Positions 1-8,335 of a DNA stretch of 64,000 nt are shown in pieces (position 1 is the first letter of the stretch; every line of letters begins with the position of its first letter). The DNA is from Serinibacter salmoneus (GTDB lineage: Bacteria; Actinomycetota; Actinomycetes; Actinomycetales; Beutenbergiaceae). Location: the NCBI RefSeq assembly GCF_002563925.1, contig NZ_PDJD01000001.1, positions 874,973-938,972 of the forward strand, read 5' to 3'. The translations under genes and the position numbers were made by a program. The notes under the pieces were generated by a model. It ran no database searches. It was not told the DNA's origin and saw only the letters and a program-made list of their open reading frames with translations.

Positions 1-11
1 CCTCAGTGCCC

Positions 12-638
12 TCAGTGACCCCGCTTGATCCACTCCGCCAGGTGCGGCGCCTCGTCCCCGATCGTGGTGGTGTCGCCGTGCCCGGGGTAGACCACGGTCT
101 CGGCCGGCAGCGTGAGCAGCTTCTCGGAGATCGACTCGATGATCGTCTCGAAGGAGGAGGAGCTCCCGGTGGCACCCGGACCGCCCTGGAAGAGCGTGTC
201 GCCGCTGAAGAGCGCCTTCAGGTGGGGCGAGTAGAGGCAGGTGCTGCCGGGGGTGTGCCCCGGGGTGGCGATCGCGCGGAGCGTCACGTCGTCGATCGTC
301 AGCTCGGTGCCGTCGGTCAGGTCGAGGTTCGGTGCCTCGTCGGCGTGCAGCATGTCCCACAGCATCCGGTCACCCGGCGGGAACCAGAGCGGGGCCCCGG
401 TGATCTCGCGCAGCTCCAGCGCCGCGTTGATGTGGTCGTTGTGACCGTGGGTGAGCATGATCGCGGCGACCGTGCGTTCCCCGATGGCGCGCAGGATGGC
501 GGCGGCGTCGTGCGGGGCATCGATCACGAGCACCTCACGCTTGTTCCCAATCAGCCAGACGTTGTTCGCCACGTCCCAGGTCTCGCCGTCGAGGCTGAAG
601 TGCCCCTGCGTGGTGGCGCGGCGGATCTTCGCGCTCAT
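12..638 (-). CDS. MBL-fold metallohydrolase (mycothiol-pathway associated type)
   Basis: A 208-residue metallo-beta-lactamase-fold hydrolase. The binuclear metal ligands are all visible: the HxHxDH motif at H64, H66, D68 and H69, then H128, D147 and H187. Such enzymes hydrolyse thioesters or related esters; in mycobacteria a closely similar protein (Rv2260 type) is encoded directly after mscR, the S-(hydroxymethyl)mycothiol dehydrogenase, so a role in clearing mycothiol adducts is likely but unproven. The ATG at 638 overlaps the stop of a 54-codon mscR remnant (ATGA), so the gene still sits in the ancestral operon position. A longer reading frame runs upstream to 884 but has no family similarity there. 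Substrate not determined. Confidence 0.88.
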   Translation of the reverse strand: MSAKIRRATTQGHFSLDGETWDVANNVWLIGNKREVLVIDAPHDAAAILRAIGERTVAAIMLTHGHNDHINAALELREITGAPLWFPPGDRMLWDMLHADEAPNLDLTDGTELTIDDVTLRAIATPGHTPGSTCLYSPHLKALFSGDTLFQGGPGATGSSSSFETIIESISEKLLTLPAETVVYPGHGDTTTIGDEAPHLAEWIKRGH

Positions 639-799
639 CGCACGACCGCCGATCGAGGCGCGGGACCGTGGAACTCGCTGAGGGCCCTCGTCCCGCCGTC
701 GATCGCGATCCCCGCGGTGCCGGCGGCGTCCACGATGTCGACGAGGCTGACGGGTTCGGCCGTGGCCAGGGCGCCCCGGCCTCTCACGGTCTGCGGCAT
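635..799 (-). pseudogene. mscR: Remnant of mscR (S-(hydroxymethyl)mycothiol dehydrogenase)
   Basis: A 54-codon open frame that begins MPQTVRG and continues through EPVSLVDIV, which is how actinobacterial MscR proteins start (MSQTVRGV...EPVELVNIV in M. tuberculosis, from memory). MscR is about 360 residues, zinc-dependent, and oxidises the mycothiol-formaldehyde adduct. Here the frame leaves the family after about 23 residues: the Zn ligands, nucleotide-binding fold and almost all of the body are missing, and the last residues (PRSAVVR) weakly resemble the family C-terminus. The stop overlaps the MBL-fold start by ATGA, exactly the family's operon layout, so this looks like an internal deletion of about 300 codons that kept the promoter and coupling. 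It could instead be a new small leader ORF. Confidence 0.7.
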
Positions 800-905
800 G
801 ACGCCATCGTGGCACGTATACCGGCGCGAGGCACGACCCAGGTGCTGTGCCGTGATGCACACGGCACGGGCGAGGCCTGCTCACACGGTGGCAACACGGC
901 GCGGG

Positions 906-921
906 TAGCCTCGCGCTCGTG
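906..921 (+). promoter_or_regulatory. Leaderless promoter of the aminotransferase gene
   Basis: A TAGCCT hexamer (906-911) fits the actinobacterial -10 consensus TANNNT. The GTG start follows after 7 nt, so transcription would begin at or next to the start codon. No Shine-Dalgarno sequence lies upstream. The same arrangement recurs at prfB, smpB and other genes in this window. Confidence 0.5.
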
Positions 922-2055
922 CCCTCGCTCGCCCATCACATCCCGCACGTGCCGCCCTCGGGAATCCGACGGGTCTTCGAGATCGCGCTGCGCACGCCGG
1001 ACGCCGCCTACCTCGCCGTCGGGGAGCCCGATCAGCAGCCGCAGCCGCACGTGACCGAGGCGGCGCGCGCCGCGTGGGCAGCCGGGGACGTGCGCTACAC
1101 CCCGAACAACGGGATCCCCGAGCTGCGGGAGGCTGTCGCGGCGCTCGCCACACGCAAGCGGGGGCACGACGTCGCCGCCGAGCAGGTCACCGTGACCAAC
1201 GGTGGCACCCAGGCGCTGCACATGGCGATGACCATGATCCTCGCCCCGGGCGATGAGATCCTCATCCCCGACCCCGGCTACACCACCTTCACGATGGCGC
1301 CGCGAATGATGAACGCCGTTCCCGTGGGGTACTCGCTGCGACCGGAGCACGAGTTCGTGCCCGACGCGCGCGAGATCGCCGGCCTCGTCACCACCCGCAC
1401 CCGCGCGATCCTGGTGAACTCGCCCTCCAATCCGCTCGGCTCCGTGCTGCCCAGGGGTGTGCTGCAGGAGATCGTGGACCTCGCCGTCGAGCACGACCTG
1501 TGGATCATCAGCGACGAGGTGTACGAGGAGTTGACCTACGGCGTCGAGCACGTGCCGCTGGCCTCGCTCCCGGGGGCGGCGGAGCGCACGCTCTCGGTGC
1601 ACTCGGTCTCCAAGACCTACGCCCTGACGGGTGCGCGCGTGGGGTACCTCATCACCCCGCCGGGGCACGGGGTGCGGCTCGCCCACCTGCAGGAGGCGGT
1701 GGTCTCCTGCCTGACCACGCCCTCCCAGCGGGCGGCGCTGGCCGCGATCACCGGGCCGCAGGACGCGGTGGCGGCGGCGCGCGAGCACTACGCCGCGAAC
1801 CTCGGGTACATCACCGGCTGCCTGGAGCAGATCGGCGTGCCCTACCTGCGCCCGCGGGGTGCGTTCTACCTGTGGATCGACGTGCGCGAGCGTTGCGGCG
1901 GCGACGTGGCGACGTGGGCCGAGAAGCTCCTGCTGGACACCGGTGTGGCGGTGGCGCCCGGTAGTGCGTTCGGGCGCTCGGGGGAGGGCTGGATCCGGAT
2001 CTGCGTGGCGGCCTCGCGGCGCAGCATGGACCGGCTGGTGGCCGCGCTCGCCTGA
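919..2055 (+). CDS. PLP-dependent aminotransferase, class I/II
   Basis: A 378-residue fold-type I aminotransferase of the aspartate/alanine/aromatic group. The PLP site is clear: the SVSKTYALTGARVGY block with Schiff-base K232, D199 and Y202 of the IISDEVYEEL block, the NSPSNPLG loop at about 167-174, and a C-terminal arginine in WIRICVA for the substrate carboxylate. It transfers amino groups between an amino acid and a 2-oxo acid in the cytoplasm; the preferred substrate cannot be read from the sequence. It stands alone, divergent from the MBL-fold gene. The GTG start is supported by a -10 box 7 nt upstream and by the conserved N-terminal region beginning soon after. Confidence 0.9.
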   Translation: MPSLAHHIPHVPPSGIRRVFEIALRTPDAAYLAVGEPDQQPQPHVTEAARAAWAAGDVRYTPNNGIPELREAVAALATRKRGHDVAAEQVTVTNGGTQALHMAMTMILAPGDEILIPDPGYTTFTMAPRMMNAVPVGYSLRPEHEFVPDAREIAGLVTTRTRAILVNSPSNPLGSVLPRGVLQEIVDLAVEHDLWIISDEVYEELTYGVEHVPLASLPGAAERTLSVHSVSKTYALTGARVGYLITPPGHGVRLAHLQEAVVSCLTTPSQRAALAAITGPQDAVAAAREHYAANLGYITGCLEQIGVPYLRPRGAFYLWIDVRERCGGDVATWAEKLLLDTGVAVAPGSAFGRSGEGWIRICVAASRRSMDRLVAALA

Positions 2056-2110
2056 CTCCCGTGCTCGCCTGACTGCTCAGGGTCCCTCCGGAACTGAGCC
2101 AGAGCGGTCG

Positions 2111-2253
2111 CCCCTCGCTCAGGGCGTTGGACCCCTCGCCCAGGGCGGTCGACTTGGCCGGCGCGCGGCGTGTCGCGCCCAACACGCCGCGGCAACGGCC
2201 TGCTCAGCGCAGGTGTACCGCCCTCAGCGAGGGGTCCACCGCCCTGAGCGAGG
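2111..2253. repeat. Large interrupted inverted repeat in intergenic region
   Basis: Between the aminotransferase stop and the GntR promoter (2056-2363, no gene) the arms at 2111-2151 and 2215-2253 are reverse complements over about 40 bp with only three or four mismatches. Each arm is itself two copies of a motif like CCTCGCTCAGGGCG. The 60-bp spacer contains a second hairpin (GGCGTGT...ACACGCC, 2168-2187). A further GCTCAG...CTGAGC stem lies at 2075-2099. It could act as a strong terminator for the aminotransferase gene or be a REP-like extragenic palindrome. Confidence 0.75.
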
Positions 2254-2304
2254 AGTGCCCGCGCTCCGGGCGACCTAGCCGCCCACCTCCATCCCTCCGA
2301 ACCC

Positions 2305-2350
2305 TTGACACCCTCCCTACTCCCGTGGTTCATTACTCATGTAATGAACC
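2305..2350 (+). promoter_or_regulatory. Promoter with palindromic operator of the GntR-ABC operon
   Basis: A consensus -35 TTGACA lies at 2305-2310. Downstream, 2327-2350 is a perfect palindrome with arms GGTTCATTAC and GTAATGAACC around a TCAT spacer; the -10 region must fall within it. The palindrome ends 13 nt before the ATG of a YtrA-type GntR regulator, with the AAGGAGG ribosome site directly after it. Binding there would block RNA polymerase, so the regulator probably represses its own operon until an inducer, perhaps an antibiotic or other substrate of the exporter, releases it. Confidence 0.82.
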
Positions 2351-2363
2351 CAAGGAGGACGAG

Positions 2364-2747
2364 ATGTTCGACGGACCGGAACCGCTGTACGTGCAGATCG
2401 CTGCGCACGTGCGCGACCTGGTGCTCGCGGGCGATCTCGCGGAGGAGGAGCAGGTGATGTCGACGACGCAGTTCGCGACCACCTACCGGATCAACCCGGC
2501 AACGGCCGCCAAGGCGTTCGCCGGGTTGGTGGAGGAGGGGGTCCTCTACAAGCGCCGCGGACTGGGCATGTTCGTGGCCCCCGGCGCCCGCGAGCGACTG
2601 CTGGGCTCGGGCCGCGAGGCCTACTTCGCCGAGGTCCTGGACCCGGCACTGGACCAGGCCGAGCGCCTGGGCATCAGCACCGACGAGGTGCACGACTACA
2701 TTGCCGGCCGGGCGGCGCTGCCCGCCGGCCGGAGGGAGAACTCATGA
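2364..2747 (+). CDS. GntR-family transcriptional regulator, YtrA subfamily
   Basis: A 127-residue DNA-binding repressor. Residues 8-75 form the GntR winged helix-turn-helix (PLYVQIAAHVRDLVLAGDL, then the INPATAAKAFAGL recognition helix), and only a short dimerisation tail follows, which is the mark of the YtrA subfamily, whose genes control neighbouring ABC transporters. The ATG has a strong AAGGAGG site at 2352-2358, and a perfect palindromic operator lies immediately upstream. The stop overlaps the start of the ATPase gene by ATGA, so regulator and transporter are translated together. The inducer is unknown; in relatives it is often cell-wall antibiotic stress. Confidence 0.9.
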   Translation: MFDGPEPLYVQIAAHVRDLVLAGDLAEEEQVMSTTQFATTYRINPATAAKAFAGLVEEGVLYKRRGLGMFVAPGARERLLGSGREAYFAEVLDPALDQAERLGISTDEVHDYIAGRAALPAGRRENS

Positions 2748-3703
2748 CCACCACCGACCCCACCACCGATCACGCCCGCGGCCTCGCCGTCGAGACCCGC
2801 GGCCTCACCCAGACCTTCGGTCGCACCACCGCACTGAACGGCGTGGACCTCACGGTCCGCCCCGGGACCATCACGGGGCTGATCGGCCGCAACGGCGCCG
2901 GGAAGTCCACCCTGGTCTCCCTGATCGCCGGCCTGCGGCGACCGAGCGCGGGGGAGGTGCTCGTGGACGGTGAGCCGATCTTCGAGAACCCCCGCGGCAT
3001 GGCCGGCACCCAGCTGATCCGTGAGAGCGGGGACGCGTTCGACGACGAGAAGGTCCGCACCACCCTGCGGTGGTACGCCGATCTGCGGCCGAACTGGGAC
3101 GGCGACCTCGCCGGCCGCCTGGTGGACGCCTTCGAACTGGACGTCACCAAGAAGGCCGGCAAGCTCTCCCGTGGGCAGCGTTCCACCCTCGGCGCGATCA
3201 TCGGCCTGGCCTCACGGGCGCCGTTGACGATCTTCGACGAGACCTACCTCGGCATGGACGCCACCAATCGGCAGATGTTCTACGACGCGATCCTCGCCGA
3301 CTACGCCGCCCACCCGCGCACGATCATCCTGTCCAGTCACCTGATCGGTGAGGTGGAGCAGATGTTCGAGGACGTCATCGTGCTCGACTCCGGACGCGTG
3401 CGGATGGCCGGCACCGCTGACGACATCCGCACGCGCGGCCTCACCCTCGTGGGCCGCACTCCCGCGGTGGAGGAGCTCGCGGCCGGGCGCACGGTGCTCT
3501 CCCGCACCACCCTGGGCCCGACGGCGCAGGTCACCGTGTTCCTGACCGAGGGCGACGACGTCGCTCACCTCACGCAGCAGGCCTCCGAGGTGGGGGTCGC
3601 CGTGGAGGCGCCCGGCCTGCAGGACCTGTTCGTCCACCTCACACGGACTGACGGCGCCGGCTCGAGCAGCACGAGTGGCGCCGAGAAGGAGACGACCCGA
3701 TGA
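2744..3703 (+). CDS. ABC transporter ATP-binding protein
   Basis: A 319-residue nucleotide-binding subunit of an exporter-type ABC system. Walker A is GRNGAGKS (48-55), the signature is a slightly degenerate LSRGQ (141-145), and Walker B is LTIFDE (161-166), followed by an H-loop in ILSSHLIGEV. The N-terminal 235 residues are the ATPase domain; the C-terminal about 80 residues are a regulatory tail common in YtrB/drug-resistance type ATPases. It partners with the six-helix membrane protein encoded next, which it overlaps by ATGA, and is under the GntR regulator upstream. The substrate is not evident; antibiotic or lipid export or sensing is the usual context. Confidence 0.87.
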   Translation: MTTTDPTTDHARGLAVETRGLTQTFGRTTALNGVDLTVRPGTITGLIGRNGAGKSTLVSLIAGLRRPSAGEVLVDGEPIFENPRGMAGTQLIRESGDAFDDEKVRTTLRWYADLRPNWDGDLAGRLVDAFELDVTKKAGKLSRGQRSTLGAIIGLASRAPLTIFDETYLGMDATNRQMFYDAILADYAAHPRTIILSSHLIGEVEQMFEDVIVLDSGRVRMAGTADDIRTRGLTLVGRTPAVEELAAGRTVLSRTTLGPTAQVTVFLTEGDDVAHLTQQASEVGVAVEAPGLQDLFVHLTRTDGAGSSSTSGAEKETTR

Positions 3704-4407
3704 CTGCCACCCTGTCTGCCGCCGCCGCGACCAGCCGCGCCCGCACCCGCGCCGCGCGCTCCGCGATCGGGATGAGCCTGTGGGCCTCGCTCATCGTCTG
3801 GCCGATCCTCCTCGTGCTGATGCTCGTCCCGCTGACCGTGGTCAGCGCGGACACCTCTTTCACCGTGCCGATGGCCACGGGGGCACCCCAGGTGCTCCTG
3901 TTCATCATGGGCATCCTGGTGGGGGCGACCTACCTCACGGTGAGCATCACCGCGGGCGTGACCCGCCGCGCACTCATCGAGGGGTGGGGCGTCGCGGCGC
4001 TCGTCCTCGCGGTGGTCACCGCCGTCGTGCAGGTCGGCGTCGAGGTGCTCGTGGACTGGCAGTGGAGCACCCGCACGGCGGTGGAGTTCGTGGCCTTCAG
4101 CCCCGCCTCCGGTGTGGCACTGCTGCTGGTGAACGTGATCGCCTTCCTCACCGGGCTGGCCGTGCACGCGAGCTACCGGGCCTTCGTCGGCGGGCTCGGC
4201 ACCCTCGGTGGCTGGCTCGGCACCCTGGCGTTGATCCCCCTGATGGCGCCGCTGACGGTGGCCGTGGTGGCGACCCGTCTCGGCGTCGACGCCGCGGGCG
4301 GCCGGCCCGGTGTGGGCATCGGCCTGGGCTGGCTGTGGGCCGTGCTCGCCGCGGTGGCCGCGGCGGGGATGGTCTGGGCGCTGCTGCGCCGCATCGCGAT
4401 CCGCTGA
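3700..4407 (+). CDS. ABC transporter membrane subunit
   Basis: A 235-residue integral membrane protein with about six hydrophobic segments (roughly residues 28-50, 64-82, 96-120, 136-160, 168-195 and 205-228) and no catalytic motif. It is the last gene of the GntR-ATPase-permease operon and overlaps the ATPase gene by four bases, so it most probably forms the translocation channel for that ATPase. I recognise no named family. A strong hairpin terminator follows 20 nt after its stop. Confidence 0.78.
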   Translation: MTATLSAAAATSRARTRAARSAIGMSLWASLIVWPILLVLMLVPLTVVSADTSFTVPMATGAPQVLLFIMGILVGATYLTVSITAGVTRRALIEGWGVAALVLAVVTAVVQVGVEVLVDWQWSTRTAVEFVAFSPASGVALLLVNVIAFLTGLAVHASYRAFVGGLGTLGGWLGTLALIPLMAPLTVAVVATRLGVDAAGGRPGVGIGLGWLWAVLAAVAAAGMVWALLRRIAIR

Positions 4408-4427
4408 GGGCGAGCGCGCCGGACAGC

Positions 4428-4463
4428 ACGAGGGCGGAGCGGCATATGCCGTTCCGCCCTCGT
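4428..4463. terminator. Bidirectional hairpin terminator
   Basis: A near-perfect palindrome with 18-bp arms (ACGAGGGCGGAGCGGCAT and its complement, one G-U pair) between the convergent ABC permease and aldo/keto reductase genes. It can serve both transcripts. Confidence 0.8.
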
Positions 4464-4498
4464 TGCGTTCTCGTCAGCCTCGTCCGCGCGCGGGACGC

Positions 4499-5512
4499 TC
4501 AGACCACGCGGGTCTTCGGCGAGACCTCGTAGGTGCCGGCGGGGTCGTCCACGACCACGCCCGCCAGGGCCTGATCGATCGCGGTCATCGCCTCGGCCTC
4601 CAGCACCACACCGGAGGCCTTAACGGTGTCGGCGAGCTGCTCGGGACGCGAGGCCCCCACCAGCGCCGCCGCCACGTTCGGGTTCTGCAGCACCCACGCG
4701 ATCGCGAGCTGCGGCATGGACAACCCGTGGTCGGCGGCGATCGGCTTGAGGTTCTGCACCGCGGTGAGGACCTCATCGTTCAGGAACCGCTTGATGAAGT
4801 TCGCGCCGCTCTTCTCGTCGGTGGCGCGCGAGCCCTCGGGGACCGGCTGACCGGGCAGGTACTTGCCCGAGAGCACGCCCTGAGCCATCGGCGACCACAC
4901 GATCTGGGAGATCCCCAGCTCGGCGGAGGTCGGCACGACCTTCCCCTCGATCACGCGCCACAGCGCGGAGTACTGCGGCTGGTTGGAGACGAGTTGGATC
5001 CCCAGGTCCTTCGCCAGGGCGTGGCCCTCGCGCAGCTGCTCCGCCGTCCACTCCGAGACCCCGATGTAGAGCACCTTGCCCTGGTGCACGAGGTCCGCGA
5101 ACGCGCCGAAGGTCTCCTCCAGCGGCGTCTCGTAGTCGAATCGGTGTGCCTGGTACAGGTCGATGTAGTCGGTGCCGAGGCGCTGCAGGGAGCCGTGCAC
5201 GGAGTCGCGGATGTGCTTACGGGACAGGCCGGTGTCGTTCGGACCCTTGGGGCCGGTGGGGAAGTACACCTTGGTGAAGATCTCCAGGCTCTCGCGGCGC
5301 TGGCCCTTCAGCGCCTCGCCGAGCACGGTCTCCGCGGCGGTATTCGCGTACACGTCCGCCGTGTCGAAGGTGGTGATGCCGGCGTCCAGTGCCGCGTGCA
5401 CGGTCTTGATCGCGGCGTCGTTCTCCACCTGGGACCCGTGGGTGACCCAGTTGCCGTAGGTGATCTCCGAGACCTTCAGTCCGGAGTTGCCGAGATAGCG
5501 GTAGTTGACCAT
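4499..5512 (-). CDS. Aldo/keto reductase
   Basis: A 337-residue NADPH-dependent oxidoreductase of the (beta/alpha)8 aldo/keto reductase superfamily, similar to voltage-gated potassium channel beta-subunit-like and YhdN-like bacterial members. The catalytic tetrad is complete: D50, Y55, K81 and H123 (in LYQAHRFD). The protein starts MVNYRYLGNSGLKVSEI, the standard N-terminus. Likely role is reduction of aldehydes or ketones in detoxification; the physiological substrate is unknown. It is transcribed alone after the beta-lactamase-like gene, from what looks like its own leaderless promoter. Confidence 0.92.
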   Translation of the reverse strand: MVNYRYLGNSGLKVSEITYGNWVTHGSQVENDAAIKTVHAALDAGITTFDTADVYANTAAETVLGEALKGQRRESLEIFTKVYFPTGPKGPNDTGLSRKHIRDSVHGSLQRLGTDYIDLYQAHRFDYETPLEETFGAFADLVHQGKVLYIGVSEWTAEQLREGHALAKDLGIQLVSNQPQYSALWRVIEGKVVPTSAELGISQIVWSPMAQGVLSGKYLPGQPVPEGSRATDEKSGANFIKRFLNDEVLTAVQNLKPIAADHGLSMPQLAIAWVLQNPNVAAALVGASRPEQLADTVKASGVVLEAEAMTAIDQALAGVVVDDPAGTYEVSPKTRVV

Positions 5513-5524
5513 GCCTCGACGTTA
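5510..5524 (-). promoter_or_regulatory. Leaderless promoter of the aldo/keto reductase gene
   Basis: On the minus strand the -10 box TAACGT (5519-5524) is followed after 6 nt by the ATG at 5512. There is no ribosome binding site, so the mRNA probably starts at the initiation codon. Confidence 0.5.
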
Positions 5525-5585
5525 CCCCCGCGGGCCGACATCCCCGCGGCTCAGGGAGTGGCCGCGCGAGGAGCGACCGGTCGAC

Positions 5586-6653
5586 TCAGCCGGTGACGGA
5601 CTCCAGCACCTCGGCGATGTCCCACGCGCCGTGCGCCGTGGTGGACAACACGCTGACGGTGCGAGCCGAGGAGATCGTGTGGGTCGAGACGAACGACGAA
5701 CCGGCGTCCATTCCCTCGAGCCGCACCACCCCGGGTGCGGGCAGCCACAGCCCGAGTCCGTAGCCTGCCCCCTCGCCGGTCTCCTCGGCCGAAGACCGTA
5801 CCCGGCACATCTCCCGCACGGCCTGGATCGGCACGATCCTCCCGGCCAGCAAGGCTGACCAGAATCGGTGCATGTCCTCGGCGGTGGTGTAGACGCCTCC
5901 GTCGCCGCCACCGATGACGGGGAGATGGTGCACAGTCGTCCGCCACACGCCGTCGACCTCGATGTAACCGATGGCGGCATCGCCGGGTAGGGCATCGCTG
6001 CGCAGATAGTCGGTCCGCGCCATCCCGGCGGGCTCCAGCACGCGCGTGCGCACCAGGTCGTGGAACGGTGTGCCACTGGCGCGCTGGGCGATCAGCGCGA
6101 GAAGGATGAAGCCGCTGTTGCAGTAGGCGAATCCTGAGCCCGCGGGGAACGCCGGCTCCCGCCCGTCCAGGACACCGAGGTAGTCCTCGGGGGAGACGTA
6201 CCCGCTCATCGCCCCCGGCAGTAGGTACTCGGCCAGGTCAGCATCGTCGTCGAGGTACTCGCCGACACCGGAGCGATGGGAGAGCAGATGCTCCACGGTC
6301 ACGTCCGCGGCCACCAGCGGCAGGTCGGCGCCCAGCACGGAGCGCGCCGTGGTGCCCAACGCGAGCCGGCCCTGGGCGATCAGGCTCATCACGGCCAGTG
6401 CGGTGAATCCCTTGGACCCACTCGCCACGGCGATGCGGTGACACGGCTGCATGGCGACCTCGAGGCGTCGGTCCGCGAGGCCCCAGGCCGCCTCGAGCGC
6501 GACCCGCCCGTCCACGTCGACCCTGGCCACCCCCGCGCTCGGCTCAGCGAGCGCCTCGTCCACGGCCTCGCGCACCGCAGGGGGCCAGGGGCTGGCTGCC
6601 GGGCGTTGCGCCGCACGCGAGGCCGTGCGCGAGGGCGGGGGTGAGGTGTCCAT
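5586..6653 (-). CDS. Serine hydrolase, beta-lactamase class C / penicillin-binding-like
   Basis: A 355-residue member of the beta-lactamase-related (AmpC/esterase EstB) family. The SxxK motif SGSK (S78, K81) and the Tyr-x-Asn motif YCN (Y177) are present; a GSS stretch near residue 330 stands where KTG/HTG usually lies. No signal peptide is visible, so the enzyme is probably cytoplasmic and may be an esterase or peptidase rather than an antibiotic-degrading lactamase. The ATG at 6653 is preferred because a GAGGTGG site precedes it; a GTG at 6668 would add five residues. It is divergent from prfB and upstream of the aldo/keto reductase. Confidence 0.87.
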   Translation of the reverse strand: MDTSPPPSRTASRAAQRPAASPWPPAVREAVDEALAEPSAGVARVDVDGRVALEAAWGLADRRLEVAMQPCHRIAVASGSKGFTALAVMSLIAQGRLALGTTARSVLGADLPLVAADVTVEHLLSHRSGVGEYLDDDADLAEYLLPGAMSGYVSPEDYLGVLDGREPAFPAGSGFAYCNSGFILLALIAQRASGTPFHDLVRTRVLEPAGMARTDYLRSDALPGDAAIGYIEVDGVWRTTVHHLPVIGGGDGGVYTTAEDMHRFWSALLAGRIVPIQAVREMCRVRSSAEETGEGAGYGLGLWLPAPGVVRLEGMDAGSSFVSTHTISSARTVSVLSTTAHGAWDIAEVLESVTG

Positions 6654-6750
6654 GGACGCATGGTCCACCTCGATACCGGCCCGGTCGAGTTATTTCTGTC
6701 GGGCGCCGGCACGCACCGGTGCCACGAGCCCCCGGGTAGGCTGGCTCATC

Positions 6751-7872
6751 GTGGCCACCGACTTCGCATCCGAGATCGCGGATCTGCGCGCAACCCTGAA
6801 GCAGATCACGCTCGTCAGCGACCCCGAGGCGCTGCGCGCCCGGATCGCCCTGCTCGAGCAGGAGGCCTCCGCACCGGACCTGTGGGACGACGTCGAGAGC
6901 GCCCAGCAGGTGACCTCCCGGCTCTCCCACGCCCAGCACGAACTGAACCGGCTGGACGACCTGGCCGCCGCGATCGACGACCTGGAGACCCTGGTGGAGC
7001 TCGCGGGGGAGGAGGACGACGCCGACTCGCTCGCCGAGGCGGAGAAGGAACTCCTCACCCTGCGCAAGCAGTTGGCGGACCTCGAGGTGCGCACCCTGCT
7101 GTCCGGGGAGTACGACGCGCGTGAGGCCGTCGTCACGATCCGTTCCGGCGCGGGTGGGGTGGACGCCGCGGACTTCGCGGAGATGCTGCTGCGGATGTAC
7201 CTGCGCTGGGCGGAGCGCAACGGCTACCCCGCCAAGGTGCTGGACACCTCCTACGCCGAGGAGGCGGGCCTGAAGTCGGCGACCTTCGAGGTCAAGGCTC
7301 CCTTCGCTTTCGGCACGCTGAGCGTGGAGGCCGGCACCCACCGCCTGGTGCGGATCAGCCCCTTCGACAACCAGGGCCGCCGGCAGACCTCCTTCGCCGC
7401 GGTCGAGGTGGTCCCGCTGATCGAGCAGACCGATCACATCGAGATCCCCGACAACGAGATCAAGGTGGACGTGTTCCGCTCCTCGGGCCCCGGCGGCCAG
7501 AGCGTGAACACCACCGACTCCGCGGTGCGCCTGACGCACCTGCCCACCGGCGTGGTGGTCTCGATGCAGAACGAGAAGTCCCAGATCCAGAACCGTGCGG
7601 CCGCCATGCGCGTGCTGCAGTCGCGGCTGCTCCTGCTCAAGCAGCAGGAGGAGGCCGCGAAGAAGAAGGAACTCGCAGGCGACGTCAAGGCGTCCTGGGG
7701 CGACCAGATGCGCTCCTACGTGCTGCAGCCCTACCAGATGGTCAAGGACCTGCGCACCGAGCACGAGTCCGGTAACCCCTCGGCCGTGTTCGACGGCGAC
7801 ATCAACGGCTTCATCGACGCCGGCATCCGCTGGCGCCGCCAGGCGCAGCTGCAGGCCGAGTCCGAGGCCTGA
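6751..7872 (+). CDS. prfB: Peptide chain release factor 2
   Basis: RF2 reads UGA and UAA stop codons and triggers release of the finished peptide on the ribosome. The 373-residue product has the RF2-specific SPF tripeptide (203-205) and the GGQ catalytic motif (248-250), with a long N-terminal helical domain. The frame is open from the start: the programmed +1 frameshift found in many bacteria is absent, as is usual in actinobacteria. The GTG at 6751 is chosen because the N-terminal MATDF..EI.DL pattern begins there and a TAGGCT -10 box (6737-6742) lies 8 nt upstream, suggesting a leaderless mRNA. In many actinobacteria prfB lies just before ftsE; here ppdK and other genes intervene. Confidence 0.96.
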   Translation: MATDFASEIADLRATLKQITLVSDPEALRARIALLEQEASAPDLWDDVESAQQVTSRLSHAQHELNRLDDLAAAIDDLETLVELAGEEDDADSLAEAEKELLTLRKQLADLEVRTLLSGEYDAREAVVTIRSGAGGVDAADFAEMLLRMYLRWAERNGYPAKVLDTSYAEEAGLKSATFEVKAPFAFGTLSVEAGTHRLVRISPFDNQGRRQTSFAAVEVVPLIEQTDHIEIPDNEIKVDVFRSSGPGGQSVNTTDSAVRLTHLPTGVVVSMQNEKSQIQNRAAAMRVLQSRLLLLKQQEEAAKKKELAGDVKASWGDQMRSYVLQPYQMVKDLRTEHESGNPSAVFDGDINGFIDAGIRWRRQAQLQAESEA

Positions 7873-7901
7873 GGCAGCCCGTCAGCCGTCAGCCGGGCCA
7901 C

Positions 7902-8288
7902 CTAGCCGAACAGCCCCGCCGATCCCAGCACCTTCTCCGGGGTGATCTCGATCGCCACCCGCTGCGGGTTGGGCCGCGGCCGGCGGTAGCGCCGGGCGTA
8001 CAGCTCCACCGCGAGCGCCACCGTCTCGGCATCCCGCGCGATCCGCGCCGATCCGGCGATGGACAGCCACTGCGGCCCGGCCACCTGCGCCACGGTGGCG
8101 CGCGGGTCGCGCTCGATGTTGCGGACCTTCTGGCTGCCCTCCCGGGTGATGATGCGCACGAGCCCCTCGTGCAGCGTGAAGCCCACCGCCACGGCGTGCA
8201 GCATCCCGCTGGGGCCGATGGTGGTCAGGGTCGCCAGGTGGTAGTCCGCCAGGAGCTGCTCGGCGTCGGGCGTCAGGTCGATCCGCAT
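7902..8288 (-). CDS. PPOX-class F420-dependent enzyme
   Basis: A 128-residue split beta-barrel protein of the pyridoxamine-phosphate-oxidase-like (FDOR) superfamily. The order of motifs fits the family: a strand around TLTTIGPSG, the RIITREGSQKVRNIERDPRA block that contacts the cofactor phosphate and tail, and VAQVAGPQWLSIAGSARI. Members of this small subgroup bind F420 (some FMN or heme) and reduce diverse compounds. The presence of F420 synthesis and uptake genes elsewhere in the window supports F420 as cofactor. It is convergent with prfB, 29 bp apart, and divergent from the gamma-glutamyltransferase gene. Confidence 0.83.
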   Translation of the reverse strand: MRIDLTPDAEQLLADYHLATLTTIGPSGMLHAVAVGFTLHEGLVRIITREGSQKVRNIERDPRATVAQVAGPQWLSIAGSARIARDAETVALAVELYARRYRRPRPNPQRVAIEITPEKVLGSAGLFG

Positions 8289-8335
8289 GGCGTGATCGTG
8301 TCATGTCGAGGCGTGGCGCGGGTTACGGTCGAGCG

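Noticed and set aside
5528-5549. Hairpin CCGCGGG/CCCGCGG between the beta-lactamase-like and aldo/keto reductase genes
   Set aside because: Only 7 bp and adjacent to the proposed aldo/keto reductase promoter; too weak to call a terminator.
6751-6830. Programmed frameshift site in prfB
   Set aside because: No in-frame TGA near the start; the frame is continuous from the GTG.
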